Shown: piece by piece, positions 16,613 through 25,872 of the stretch
Numbering within the stretch: position 1 is the stretch's first letter
Layout: the number at the start of each line of letters is the position of its first letter
From: JAGPCH01 sp039810605
GTDB lineage: Bacteria > Bacteroidota > Ignavibacteria > Tepidaquicellales > Tepidaquicellaceae
Length of the DNA stretch: 64,000 nt
Reading direction: 5' to 3'
Assembly (NCBI GenBank): GCA_039810605.1
Contig: JBDHXH010000002.1
Coordinates: 1-64,000 of the forward strand
Position numbers and translations under genes: made by a program
The notes under the pieces: generated by a model
The model's database searches: none
What the model was told of the DNA's origin: nothing
Seen by the model: only the letters and a program-made list of their open reading frames with translations

Positions 16613-17629
16613 ATGAAAGACAATGCAATGACTAAATCAATGGGAATGCTCTTCGGAGACGATTTCCTTGATAAGTCCCCGCCGCTTTATTCGGGAGGCG
16701 TTGCGGCAAACATTCTTGGTCTGCACGTGTTCAGAACACTCTACTTAAATTTATGGAGATTAAGACCGAAGAAAGTAAGAAAAGAAATTCAGCACTATGC
16801 CGATGTCCTCGATAAGGATGGAATACTTATCATTCCTGACTTCTTTCCGAAGGAACAGTTTGATGAAATTAAAAGAGAGTTTGACGAATCCTACAAAGGA
16901 TGGTCACCTTTTGATTTTACCGAAGCCGAATTCTCAAAGAGACAGAAAGATTTTCCTGAATACTTTCATACCATCGCGGAAAAAATAATTTCACCTGAAA
17001 CATCCGCATTCACAAAATATTTTGTCAACAACGAACTGATTAATGAATTAACAGCTGCAGTAGTTCACAGAAAGAGCAGATTAAAACCTCATCACCATTT
17101 CTGGTATTTGCAGAGAAGGACGCTCGAAAATGAGAATGCGGGCAGTCTTCATTCAGCAGCTTTTCCTCATGCCGATGTTCCATATCCCACGATAAAAGTG
17201 TTCCTGTATATGAATGACGTAGATGAATCAAACGCTGCATACATCTATGCAAAGGGCTCGCATAAGCTTTCGCTTAAGAGGCTTCTGTTTGAATACAAGC
17301 TAAGCGTAAGATTCTCAAAGACGAAGAATGATATTGTAACAAATGAAGATATAGCCAAGCTGGGATATTTCCCGGAATCAATCACAGGGAAAGCAAACAC
17401 GCTGTTCATCTCAAACAATATGGGATACCATAACAGAGGAGATTTCAAGACGCTTGAACCGAGGATGACAGCGCAGCTTGATTTCAGGCACATGGAAACC
17501 TGGAGAAATACTTTATTCAGAAATGATACCGATATTGTTTCAAGGATCTCAAGAAAAATTGTGAAGTCATTTGACCATGCAAAAAAGAAAAACCTCCGTG
17601 CAAGTTTCGGTAATAATAACATGTCATAA
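16613..17629 (+). CDS. Phytanoyl-CoA dioxygenase (PhyH)-like Fe(II)/2-oxoglutarate oxygenase
   Basis: 338 aa. The 2-oxoglutarate oxygenase facial triad is visible as His186-x-Asp188 (HADVPYP) and His273 (GYHNRGDF), with an arginine shortly after (PRMTAQLDF) for 2-oxoglutarate binding. The catalytic set therefore looks intact. PhyH enzymes hydroxylate lipids, antibiotics or small molecules; members in glycan clusters are poorly understood and could hydroxylate or oxidatively modify a sugar or lipid carrier. It follows the ATPase by 46 bp and overlaps the next gene. Substrate unknown. Confidence 0.78.
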   Translation: MKDNAMTKSMGMLFGDDFLDKSPPLYSGGVAANILGLHVFRTLYLNLWRLRPKKVRKEIQHYADVLDKDGILIIPDFFPKEQFDEIKREFDESYKGWSPFDFTEAEFSKRQKDFPEYFHTIAEKIISPETSAFTKYFVNNELINELTAAVVHRKSRLKPHHHFWYLQRRTLENENAGSLHSAAFPHADVPYPTIKVFLYMNDVDESNAAYIYAKGSHKLSLKRLLFEYKLSVRFSKTKNDIVTNEDIAKLGYFPESITGKANTLFISNNMGYHNRGDFKTLEPRMTAQLDFRHMETWRNTLFRNDTDIVSRISRKIVKSFDHAKKKNLRASFGNNNMS

Positions 17630-18245
17630 TTACGCCCGTTATCTTTCGAGGGCGATAAGAAGTGCGATCAATCAAAGCGTTGACAGAAGTCACTATGAAA
17701 TTATTGTAGTGGATGACGGGAGCACGGATGAGACACGAAAGGTAATGAGTACATACAAAGGAAGGATAAAACCACTCATACTTGGGAAGAATGTAGGACT
17801 TGCTGCAGCGAGGAATGAAGGAATTAAATCTGCATTAGGAAGATATGTGGTAAATCTCGACGCGGATGATTACATGGATGAAAATCTTCTGATGTTTGAA
17901 ATGACATTTCTGAATTTTAATTCTGAATGGGATGCGGTATCGTGTGATTACTATTTAGTTGACGATTCGGAAAAGCATATCGAAAGAATATCGGGATTGA
18001 AAAAGCCAATTGCGTGCGGAGTAATGTTCAGAACAGATTTGCTTTTCGGAATCGGATTGTATGATGAAAATTTTAAGATGAGAGAGGAAGAAGATTTGCG
18101 CTTGAGATTCGCAAAGAAGCACAAAATCAAAAACATAGACCTGCCGTTATACAGATACAGAAAGCATAACAATAACATGACGAACAATAAACAGGGAATG
18201 GCAAAGTATAAGAAGATATTGAAAACAAAACACAATAATCACTGA
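17577..18245 (+). CDS. Family 2 glycosyltransferase, short
   Basis: GT-A fold enzyme of about 222 aa. VSVIITCHNYARYL opens the nucleotide-binding half, VVDDGSTDE follows, and NLDADDYMD carries the metal-binding DxD. It ends soon after the catalytic domain, so it is a minimal GT2 without membrane segments. The start is uncertain: ATG 17577 overlaps the previous gene by 53 bp, TTG 17571 is also possible, and GTG 17598 would put the first strand at residue 3. Donor and acceptor unknown. Confidence 0.82.
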   Translation: MQKRKTSVQVSVIITCHNYARYLSRAIRSAINQSVDRSHYEIIVVDDGSTDETRKVMSTYKGRIKPLILGKNVGLAAARNEGIKSALGRYVVNLDADDYMDENLLMFEMTFLNFNSEWDAVSCDYYLVDDSEKHIERISGLKKPIACGVMFRTDLLFGIGLYDENFKMREEEDLRLRFAKKHKIKNIDLPLYRYRKHNNNMTNNKQGMAKYKKILKTKHNNH

Positions 18246-18255
18246 CAGCATAGGT

Positions 18256-18996
18256 TTGAGCTGCATTGCTTTCATTGCCGCAAGAATGGGTTCAGAAAGA
18301 ATGCCGGGAAAAGTGTTGAGCAGTCTTGCCGGAATTCCCTCACTGGTCCACATATTTACTATCTTAAGAAATTGTAAACGCGTAGATGATTTTGCCGTGC
18401 TTACAACGGGACTCAAAGAAGATGATGTCATAGAAGACATAAGCGGCGAACATGGAGTAAGAGTCTTCAGAAGTTCTGTTCATGATGTACTCGAAAGATT
18501 CAGAGTGGCTGCGCTTGAACTGAAGCCGGAGAAGATTGTAAGAGTTACGGGCGATGATCCACTTATGGATCCTGAAATAGTTGACATGGTAATTGGAGAG
18601 CATGACAGCGGCAAATATGATTATACTTCAAACATGATTGAAAGAAGTTATCCCAGAGGGATGGATACCGAAGTGATTGAATATGATGCATTGAAACGGA
18701 CATGGGAATCAACGGCGGACAGAGATGACAGGGAACATGTCACGCTTTATATCAGGAGAAACCCCGCCATGTTCAGGCTTCATAATGTCAGAGATAAAAA
18801 TGATGATAACAGTGATTTGAGATTTTGCATTGACACAGAAGATGATTACAGGTTTGTCAGCAAAATTTTTGAAGAGTTATACGATGGTTCTCCGATAAAG
18901 ATGAACAGAGTAATCGAGTTCCTGAATGAAAATCCGGAGATGCGAAAAATAAATTCGCACATCAAACAGAAGCCGGTTAAAGGCAGAGTTTTCTGA
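18256..18996 (+). CDS. SpsF-like cytidylyltransferase (copy 1)
   Basis: 246 aa. Near the N-terminus is AARMGSERMPGKVL, the CTP-binding motif of the CMP-sugar synthetase family (CMP-Kdo/CMP-NeuAc type), with DDPLMDPEIVD further on for metal binding. SpsF-type members act with NeuB-type synthases (SpsE), activating an acidic sugar with CTP. Start is TTG at 18256, natural because the first strand begins at residue 3. A second SpsF-like gene lies at 22781, so two activated acids may be made. Confidence 0.82.
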   Translation: MSCIAFIAARMGSERMPGKVLSSLAGIPSLVHIFTILRNCKRVDDFAVLTTGLKEDDVIEDISGEHGVRVFRSSVHDVLERFRVAALELKPEKIVRVTGDDPLMDPEIVDMVIGEHDSGKYDYTSNMIERSYPRGMDTEVIEYDALKRTWESTADRDDREHVTLYIRRNPAMFRLHNVRDKNDDNSDLRFCIDTEDDYRFVSKIFEELYDGSPIKMNRVIEFLNENPEMRKINSHIKQKPVKGRVF

Positions 18997-19072
18997 ACCT
19001 TGGCAGAGCAACAATTCAGCTAAATATTTTCCATAGCCGTAATACTCCTATTTATTCCGACATTAAAAATTC

Positions 19073-19735
19073 ATGATAGAGATTCCTGATTTTTCCAAGA
19101 CATTTGATTTCGAGAACCAGTTTTATCTTACCTGTGACCCGCAGAGAATAGGAAAATTGATTGCTCATTACGAATTGTATAAGATGGCTTCCGCAATCGA
19201 GGGAGACATTTTCGAATGCGGAGTGTTTAAAGGCGCATCGCTGATTCGATTTGCAATGTTTAGAAATATTTTTGGTGATAAATCAAGAAGAAAGCTCTTC
19301 GGCTTTGACACGTTTGGGAAATTTCCCGAAACAAATTTCGTTCCTGACATTTCAATGCGAAAGGACTTCATTCAAAGCAGCGGGAGCGAAAGCATAGGAG
19401 CAGAGCAGCTCCACGACATCCTGAAATTCAAAAACTGCGATGATGATGTGAATCTGATTGAAGGCAATATTACTGAAACTATTCCGGAATTTGTGAAATC
19501 ATATCCTGAAATTAAAATTGCCCTTATTAATCTTGATGTTGATGTCTATGAACCGTCTGTAACGATCCTCGAACATTTATATCCCAGGTTGCAGAAGGGA
19601 GGCATTCTAATTCTTGATGATTATGGCGTGTTTCCGGGAGAGACTAAGGCTGTTGATGATTACTTCAGAGACAAAGTCGTTCATATAAAGAAATTTCCAT
19701 TCACATCAACTCCGAGTTTCCTCATAAAAGAATAA
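19073..19735 (+). CDS. TylF/MycF-family O-methyltransferase
   Basis: 220 aa, class I SAM-dependent methyltransferase of the macrocin O-methyltransferase type. GDIFECGVFKGASLIRFA is the SAM motif, KLFGFDTFGKFPET follows, and LDVDVYEPS with ILILDDYG supplies the acidic metal ligands. Known members methylate sugar hydroxyls of macrolides; in polysaccharide loci they are taken to O-methylate glycan residues or sugar nucleotides. It lies 76 bp after the previous gene and 31 bp before the next. Acceptor unknown. Confidence 0.85.
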   Translation: MIEIPDFSKTFDFENQFYLTCDPQRIGKLIAHYELYKMASAIEGDIFECGVFKGASLIRFAMFRNIFGDKSRRKLFGFDTFGKFPETNFVPDISMRKDFIQSSGSESIGAEQLHDILKFKNCDDDVNLIEGNITETIPEFVKSYPEIKIALINLDVDVYEPSVTILEHLYPRLQKGGILILDDYGVFPGETKAVDDYFRDKVVHIKKFPFTSTPSFLIKE

Positions 19736-19766
19736 CTTCATTTCAGATTCCCAACTTTTGGCGAAA

Positions 19767-20732
19767 ATGAAAATACTTGTTTGCGGTCTGGGCTCGATCG
19801 GGAAAAGGCACGTCAGCACTTTGAGAACGCATGGTGATTTTGAATTTGTTGCATTGAGATCGGGTGTTACGGGAAAAGGTAACAGTGAAAATGTCGAAGA
19901 AATTTTTGATGCAAAGGAAATTCCGCATTACAAATTTGATGGAGCGTTAATCACTAATCCAACTTCAGAGCATATCAGAACAGCATTGCAGGTTGCCGGA
20001 TACGGAATTCCACTCTTCATAGAAAAGCCGCTTGATAAAAATCTTGAGCTGGCAGATGAGCTTGAGGATCTCGTCGTGAAGAATGGCGTGCCTGTTCTAA
20101 TAGGATATAACATGCTTTATCATCCTGCGATCGAGAAGATGATTGAGATGATAAGGGAAAATGCCATCGGAAAGATAATCGCAGCTAAATCGCAGTTCGG
20201 GACATACATGCCGGCATGGCATAAGGATGAAGATTACAGAGAGAGTTACGCGGCAAAAGCTTCGCTTGGAGGAGGAGTTGTTCTGACTTCCATTCACGAG
20301 CAAAATTATCTGACTGAAATGTTCGGAGAGGCAGTTGAAGTAATGGCAATGAGAACCGGAGGAAATGTATTGGGAATTGATTCGGAGGAAGGCTCGGAGA
20401 TAATTATGAGACACTCAAGCGGCGTCGTCTCGAACATTCATTTGAATTTTTTCCAAAGACCGTATACGCGGACTTGTCAACTGATAGGAAGTGAAGGTAC
20501 AATATTCTGGGACTTCATGATACCCGAACTCACATTGTTTACAAATGGAAAACTAACGAAGATAAATCTTGGAAGTGATTACGTTGAATTATTAAATACG
20601 AGTTACCGGAATCAAATGCGGCATTTCATTGAAGTAATCGAAGGGAAAGCTTCAACGGGCGTTCCTCTTTCATCCGGGATAAGAGACATGAGAGTTGCGC
20701 TCGACATCTTAAAACAAATCCGAAAAAATTAA
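19767..20732 (+). CDS. Gfo/Idh/MocA oxidoreductase
   Basis: 321 aa from ATG 19767 (a TTG lies three codons earlier). The Rossmann motif is GLGSIGKRH at residues ~7-15 and the EKPLDKN catalytic motif is near residue 90. The C-terminal domain contains a GGGVVLTSIHEQNYL stretch, where His is a usual catalytic residue. The GSIGKRH form is common in nonulosonate and surface-glycan clusters. It probably oxidises or reduces a keto-sugar intermediate with the SDR and NeuB-type gene downstream. The substrate cannot be read from sequence. Confidence 0.85.
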   Translation: MKILVCGLGSIGKRHVSTLRTHGDFEFVALRSGVTGKGNSENVEEIFDAKEIPHYKFDGALITNPTSEHIRTALQVAGYGIPLFIEKPLDKNLELADELEDLVVKNGVPVLIGYNMLYHPAIEKMIEMIRENAIGKIIAAKSQFGTYMPAWHKDEDYRESYAAKASLGGGVVLTSIHEQNYLTEMFGEAVEVMAMRTGGNVLGIDSEEGSEIIMRHSSGVVSNIHLNFFQRPYTRTCQLIGSEGTIFWDFMIPELTLFTNGKLTKINLGSDYVELLNTSYRNQMRHFIEVIEGKASTGVPLSSGIRDMRVALDILKQIRKN

Positions 20733-20747
20733 TCTAAAAATATACAA

Positions 20748-21569
20748 TTGGAATTACGAACAACTGAAGCAGGAGAAATAGATTTTAAGAATAAATTTAA
20801 TCTCGATAAGAAAGTGATCGTCATCACAGGCGGTATGGGTCTGCTTGGAAAAGCATTTGCCGAAGCCTGCGCCCAATATGGAGCCACTGTTGTGCTTGCG
20901 GATATAGAAAAGATGAATGCAGGGTCGTTTGCGGAAAAACTTAGCAAGAAGTTTGAAAGAAAGATGACAGGCATTTCGATTGATGTCGGAAAGCGGGATG
21001 ATGTTGAAAGACTGAAGAATATAGTAATAAAAGAACATGGAAGAATTGACGGGCTTATTAACACGCATCAGAATAAGACTGCAAAATTTTTTGCAAAGTT
21101 CGAAGAGTATAAGGATGAAGACTGGGACGCAGTGGTCGAGACAAATCTTAAAGGAACTTATCTTACCTGTCAGATTATCGGAGGACACATGGCTGAAAAT
21201 GGAGGAGGTTCAATTATAAACATGCCTTCGACATATTCTGTTGTTGCGCCAAATCAAAAGTTATACATCGGGACGAGCATTGGTTGTCCTGCGGCATATT
21301 CTGCATCAAAGGGTGGTGTAATGGCTCTGTCGCAATATCTCTCGACATACTGGGCATCAAGCGGAGTAAGAGTGAATCAGATCACTCCACACGGAGTGTG
21401 GAATAATCATGAAGATAGATTTGAAAAGAATTTTTCCGAGCTTTCACCGCTCGGAAGAATGAGTTATAATCATGAAGTTGCCGGTGCCGCAATCTTCCTT
21501 TTGTCTGATGCATCAAGTTATGTAACAGGACATAATCTGATGGTTGACGGAGGCTGGACGGCTTGGTAG
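20748..21569 (+). CDS. SDR oxidoreductase, PtmA-like
   Basis: Classical short-chain dehydrogenase, 273 aa. TGGMGLLGKAFA is the cofactor motif, INMPSTYSVV carries Ser, YSASKGG gives Tyr/Lys, and the C-terminal VDGGWTAW is typical. The TGG(M/A)GLLG form resembles PtmA-type enzymes of flagellar legionaminic-acid clusters. Start is TTG at 20748; no ATG gives the extra N-terminal helix. It sits directly before the NeuB-like synthase, supporting a part in nonulosonate precursor supply. Confidence 0.82.
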   Translation: MELRTTEAGEIDFKNKFNLDKKVIVITGGMGLLGKAFAEACAQYGATVVLADIEKMNAGSFAEKLSKKFERKMTGISIDVGKRDDVERLKNIVIKEHGRIDGLINTHQNKTAKFFAKFEEYKDEDWDAVVETNLKGTYLTCQIIGGHMAENGGGSIINMPSTYSVVAPNQKLYIGTSIGCPAAYSASKGGVMALSQYLSTYWASSGVRVNQITPHGVWNNHEDRFEKNFSELSPLGRMSYNHEVAGAAIFLLSDASSYVTGHNLMVDGGWTAW

Positions 21570-21621
21570 TATTTTTTGTTTGAAAGGCAATGATACAATT
21601 TTATTTCCTTAAGAATAATAC

Positions 21622-22680
21622 ATGAGTGTTTCGATAGAAAAATTTCTGGAAAATTATGATCCGGACATAATAAATCGTCCATATATAATTGCAGAAGCCG
21701 GCGTGAATCATGAGGGCAGCATTGAACTTGCAAAGAGGCTGATTGATGAAGCGGCACAGGGCGGGGCGGATGCAATTAAATTTCAGACTTACAAAGCTGA
21801 AACGCTTGCATCAAAAGACAGTCCTTATTACTGGGACATTACAAAGGAGCCCACGAAGAGTCAGTATGAACTTTTCAAGAAATATGACAGATTCTGGAAA
21901 AAGGAATTTGAAGTTCTGAAGAAAGAATGCGACAAAGCCGGCATTGAATTTATGTCAACGCCTTTTGATACAGAAGCTGCAACTTTTCTCAACGATCTGA
22001 TGCCGGTTTATAAGATTTCATCTTCTGATATTACAAACATTCCGTTCATTGAATATATGTGCAAATTCGGCAAGCCGGTTTTACTTTCAACCGGCGCATC
22101 AACAATTGACGAGATAAGCGAAGCTGTTGAGACGATCAAAAGACATGGCAATAAACTTTGTCTGTTGCATTGTGTATTGAATTATCCGACGCTGAATGAG
22201 AATGCAAACCTTGGAATGATAATGGATTTGAGAAGAAGATTTCCTGATGCTGTCCCGGGATATTCCGATCACACGCTGCCGGGAACAATGGAAGTTCTGA
22301 AGGTTGCCGTGCTGCTTGGGGCTGCAGTTTTAGAAAAGCATTTTACTTTTGATAAGGCTCTTCCCGGGAATGATCATTATCATGCGATGGATAAGGATGA
22401 TCTGAAATTTTTTCTTAGTGAGATGGATAAAACATTTTCAATGCTGGGAAGATTCGAGAAGGATGCTATTGCTTCAGAGGATGCTGCGATCAAAAATGCA
22501 AGAAGAAGTCTCGTCGCAAAGCGAAATATTGCCAAGGGAAAAATAATTGAATATGAAGACTTGACATGGAAACGTCCGGCAAGCGGAATCAGTCCGAAGT
22601 TCATTGATAAACTAATTGGGAAAAGAGCTGGCATGGGGATTACGGAAGATGAAGTTTTAAAATGGGAGATGTTTGAGTGA
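21622..22680 (+). CDS. N-acetylneuraminate/legionaminate synthase family (NeuB/SpsE-like)
   Basis: Condenses a 6-carbon N-acyl amino sugar with phosphoenolpyruvate to a 9-carbon nonulosonic acid in the cytosol. 352 aa. The TIM-barrel NeuB domain covers ~20-280 (IAEAGVNHEGSIELAKRL, AIKFQTYKAE, STGASTIDEI, ALLEKHFT-like AVLEKHFTFD). A C-terminal SAF antifreeze-like domain lies ~288-350 (RSLVAKRNIAKGKIIE). Length is normal. Neighbours are an SDR and an SpsF-like cytidylyltransferase. No NeuC-type hydrolysing epimerase or 4,6-dehydratase is visible here, so the substrate is open. Confidence 0.9.
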   Translation: MSVSIEKFLENYDPDIINRPYIIAEAGVNHEGSIELAKRLIDEAAQGGADAIKFQTYKAETLASKDSPYYWDITKEPTKSQYELFKKYDRFWKKEFEVLKKECDKAGIEFMSTPFDTEAATFLNDLMPVYKISSSDITNIPFIEYMCKFGKPVLLSTGASTIDEISEAVETIKRHGNKLCLLHCVLNYPTLNENANLGMIMDLRRRFPDAVPGYSDHTLPGTMEVLKVAVLLGAAVLEKHFTFDKALPGNDHYHAMDKDDLKFFLSEMDKTFSMLGRFEKDAIASEDAAIKNARRSLVAKRNIAKGKIIEYEDLTWKRPASGISPKFIDKLIGKRAGMGITEDEVLKWEMFE

Positions 22681-22780
22681 CTCAATTGATTCAATTGGTA
22701 TAGTCCTGACAGAACTGGAAAAGAGATTTTGTCGAATTGTACAAAGATACTGATTCAACGTTATTAGAAAAGACAGTTCA

Positions 22781-23554
22781 ATGAAAAAAATTGTTGCTTC
22801 AATTGAAGCCCGGATGGGTTCGAGCAGACTTCCGGGAAAAGCAATGCTGGATTTTTCCGGTAAACCCGCGCTTCATCTACTTATCGAACGTTTATCAAGA
22901 TCCCGCTTCATTGATGAAATTGTAATTGCCACAACTGTCAATCCAATAGACGATGTCCTCGAATCTCTCGGGAAAGAACTCGGTGTGCGCACGTTTCGCG
23001 GAAGCGAAGACGATGTGCTCGGAAGAGTCGTCGGAGCAGTTGAATTTGTGAATGGAGATTTAATAGCAGAAATCACCGGTGATTGTCCATTGATGGATCC
23101 AGAAGTTATTGACTACGTGATAAATGAATTCATCTCTAATTCTCCCGAATACGATTATGTTACCAATATCGGATACGTTGGAGACGAAGTTCGTGAAATC
23201 CCGATCGGAATGGATGTGAGGGTTTTTACATTCAGAGATTTGAAACATATCAGCGAGATAACAAATGATCCGGAAGACAGGGAGCACGTGTCATTGTATT
23301 TTTTCAGAGGAGGAAAGGACAAATATAAACTTCATAACGTCAGTACACCTGATAGATGGAAACGAAAATATAATCCGAGACTGGCGCTGGATACAAAAGA
23401 AGATTACGAAATGCTTAAGCATATTCACGAAGCCTTGTCAGCATCTGACGATAAATATGGACTTGAGGATATTCTGAACTATCTCGATGCGAATCAGGAG
23501 GTATTGAAAATTAATTCTTCAGTGATCCAGAAGACTGTTAGTAATTTAAATTGA
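22781..23554 (+). CDS. SpsF-like cytidylyltransferase (copy 2)
   Basis: 257 aa. The CTP-binding motif EARMGSSRLPGKAML is at the N-terminus and TGDCPLMDPEVID supplies metal ligands. It shares the whole plan with copy 1, including TNDPEDREHVSLY against DRDDREHVTLY. It follows the NeuB-like gene by 100 bp, so it is the better candidate for making the CMP-nonulosonate. Start at ATG 22781. Confidence 0.84.
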   Translation: MKKIVASIEARMGSSRLPGKAMLDFSGKPALHLLIERLSRSRFIDEIVIATTVNPIDDVLESLGKELGVRTFRGSEDDVLGRVVGAVEFVNGDLIAEITGDCPLMDPEVIDYVINEFISNSPEYDYVTNIGYVGDEVREIPIGMDVRVFTFRDLKHISEITNDPEDREHVSLYFFRGGKDKYKLHNVSTPDRWKRKYNPRLALDTKEDYEMLKHIHEALSASDDKYGLEDILNYLDANQEVLKINSSVIQKTVSNLN

Positions 23555-23582
23555 TTGTGAGCGCAGAAGTATATTTCGCCAA

Positions 23583-24560
23583 ATGAAAAAGCTGCAGCGG
23601 TTCAGCGTCAGTATCATCGGCTGCGGGGACATCGGATTTGGTTTTGACCGTGAGAAAAAAATTAATGGCGCACATACTCATTTCAATGCATTCCGGAAAA
23701 ATAAGAACTTTGAGATAATTTCAGTTGCCGAACTGAACGCGTCTGTCAGGAAGACAATTACAAAAGAATTTGGAATTCCCTCATTTGAAAACTATCAAGA
23801 AATGCTTGATACAGAAACTGCAGACGTGATCGTTGTCTCGTCGAGTGATGAATCACATTTTAGAATACTGAAAGACCTTTTACGATACAATCCGAAATTT
23901 GTCTTCTGTGAAAAACCTCTGGCAACGAACAGAGAAAACGTTGAAGAGCTTGTGCTGAAGTTTAGTGATTCTGACATTCCTTTGATGGTAAATTTTACCA
24001 GAAGGTTCATGGATGAATTTTCAGAGATAAAGGAAGCAATTGAAAAGCGAAAGCTTGGAGAAATTCAGTCAATGACATTTTATTATTCCCGCGGGTTGAC
24101 TCATAATGCGTCGCATTATCTGGATTTGATAAACTGGTATATAGGTGAGACGGAGAAAAATCTTTTTAAAATTTCTTCGCGAGACGGATTCGGAAAGGAT
24201 GATGATACGGTTTCGTTTGATCTTATATATGACGGCGGGCTTGAAGTAAGATTTATCGGACTTGATTGCGGTAAACTTTCGTTTGCGGAAATTGATATTG
24301 TCGGGACAAGAGGAAGAGTGAAGATCAATTACAACAATGAGATAGAATACTTCAGCGTGATTCCGAATAAAAATTTTGCCGGATACAGTTCATATAAACT
24401 CGATGTAAAAAAGAAATTAAGATTTGAGAAGGCTCTACCTAACGCGGTCGAAAATATTCATAGACATCTGAAAGCTCGACATCCTCTCAAATCACCGGCA
24501 AGTAATTCTTTGGAAATTTTTGAACTCATCAACAGAATAAAATCAAAGTCTTATGCCTAA
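23583..24560 (+). CDS. Gfo/Idh/MocA oxidoreductase
   Basis: 325 aa. The Rossmann motif is IIGCGDIGFGFD near residue 11, EKPLATN near residue 110, and the C-terminal dehydrogenase domain contains a SHYLDLINWY helix. It overlaps the following aminotransferase gene by 8 bp. Oxidation of a hydroxyl to a keto group followed by transamination is the classic use of such a pair (compare WbpB-WbpE), so the two genes probably install an amino group. The sugar is unknown. Confidence 0.85.
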   Translation: MKKLQRFSVSIIGCGDIGFGFDREKKINGAHTHFNAFRKNKNFEIISVAELNASVRKTITKEFGIPSFENYQEMLDTETADVIVVSSSDESHFRILKDLLRYNPKFVFCEKPLATNRENVEELVLKFSDSDIPLMVNFTRRFMDEFSEIKEAIEKRKLGEIQSMTFYYSRGLTHNASHYLDLINWYIGETEKNLFKISSRDGFGKDDDTVSFDLIYDGGLEVRFIGLDCGKLSFAEIDIVGTRGRVKINYNNEIEYFSVIPNKNFAGYSSYKLDVKKKLRFEKALPNAVENIHRHLKARHPLKSPASNSLEIFELINRIKSKSYA

Positions 24561-25872
24561 GTTAGCATTACTCGGTGGGACTCCCGTCCGCACAAAAATT
24601 TTTCCTCAAAGCAATACAATAGGCGAGGAAGAAAAACAGGCAGTTATGCGGGTGCTTGATTCAGGGAATCTTTCTCAATATGTCGGTTCATGGAATCCTG
24701 ATTTCATGGGAGGTCCGATGGTGAGGGAATTTGAGAAAGAATGGGCCGAAGCATTCGGAGTGAAACATTGCAGAGCAGTGAACTCGAACACATCGGGATT
24801 ATTTGCATGCATCGGCGCGTGCGGAATAGAACCCGGAGACGAAGTAATTGTTTCGCCTTATACAATGACGGCAGGTGCAATCGCGCCCCTGATATACGGC
24901 GCAGTTCCGGTCTTTGCAGACATTGATGAAGATATTTTCTGTCTTGATCCCAAAAGCATTGAGGCTAACATTACAGAGAGGACAAAGGCGATACTCGTTG
25001 TTCATATATGCGGACATCCGACTGAAATGGATGAAGTAATGGCAATTGCAAAAAAGTATAATCTGAAGGTAATTGAAGACTGCGCTCAATCTCCAATGTC
25101 TGTTTACAAAGGAAAACTTGTGGGGGCGATAGGGGACGTGGGAGTTTTCAGCCTGAATTATCACAAGCATGTTCACACGGGTGAAGGCGGAATGATAGTA
25201 ACGAATGATGATGAGATTGCGGAAAAAATTGAACTGATACGAAATCACGGAGAAGCTGTTGTCGAAGGAAAGAAGACGAAAGATCTCTGGAACACATACG
25301 GATATAATTTCAGAATGCCGGAGATTGAAGCTGCAATCGGGATTGAGCAATTGAAGAAACTTCCTGCATTGATTGAAAAAAGAATTGAGAATGCAAATTA
25401 TCTCTCACAAATAATCGGACAACTGCCCGGAATTATCCCGCCGCTTGTAAAAGAAAATTGTAAGCACGTTTATTATCAGCAGACTTTCAAATTTAAGAAA
25501 GATATAACGGGCATTCACAGGAATACTTTTGTAGATGCATTGAAGGCAGAACTTCCGACGATGGTGCTCCGAGAGTCAACTCCAATCATCGGATGCGGAT
25601 TTGCGCCTCCACTTTATCTTCAGCCGATTTATCAGCAAAGGATACACAAGTGTTCTTTCAATTGTCCGAGATATGACGGCGTTGTGTCTTATGAAAAAGG
25701 TTTATGCCCCGTGACAGAGAAAATGTTTTTTGAAGAAGTCTTTACGCATGAATTCATGAGGCCAAGTTTTTCAAAATCAGATCTTGAAGATGTAGTAAAT
25801 GCATACCATAAAGTTTATGAGAATATGAATGAATTGAAAGAGTACGAATCAAAAAATGCGATTACTGCATAG
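24553..25872 (+). CDS. DegT/DnrJ/EryC1 PLP-dependent sugar aminotransferase
   Basis: 439 aa. The PLP lysine is Lys205 in YHKHVHTGEGGM, EDCAQSPMS holds the cofactor-ring aspartate, and the N-terminus is GGTPVRTKIFP. Transfers an amino group from glutamate to a keto sugar nucleotide. It is longer than the RffA/perosamine type and carries a cysteine-bearing insert near residues 365-390 (HKCSFNCPRYDG, GLCPVTE) found in long DegT members. Overlaps the upstream oxidoreductase. It could also supply the aminotransferase step missing from the minus-strand WbpABD-like set. Confidence 0.88.
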   Translation: MPKLALLGGTPVRTKIFPQSNTIGEEEKQAVMRVLDSGNLSQYVGSWNPDFMGGPMVREFEKEWAEAFGVKHCRAVNSNTSGLFACIGACGIEPGDEVIVSPYTMTAGAIAPLIYGAVPVFADIDEDIFCLDPKSIEANITERTKAILVVHICGHPTEMDEVMAIAKKYNLKVIEDCAQSPMSVYKGKLVGAIGDVGVFSLNYHKHVHTGEGGMIVTNDDEIAEKIELIRNHGEAVVEGKKTKDLWNTYGYNFRMPEIEAAIGIEQLKKLPALIEKRIENANYLSQIIGQLPGIIPPLVKENCKHVYYQQTFKFKKDITGIHRNTFVDALKAELPTMVLRESTPIIGCGFAPPLYLQPIYQQRIHKCSFNCPRYDGVVSYEKGLCPVTEKMFFEEVFTHEFMRPSFSKSDLEDVVNAYHKVYENMNELKEYESKNAITA

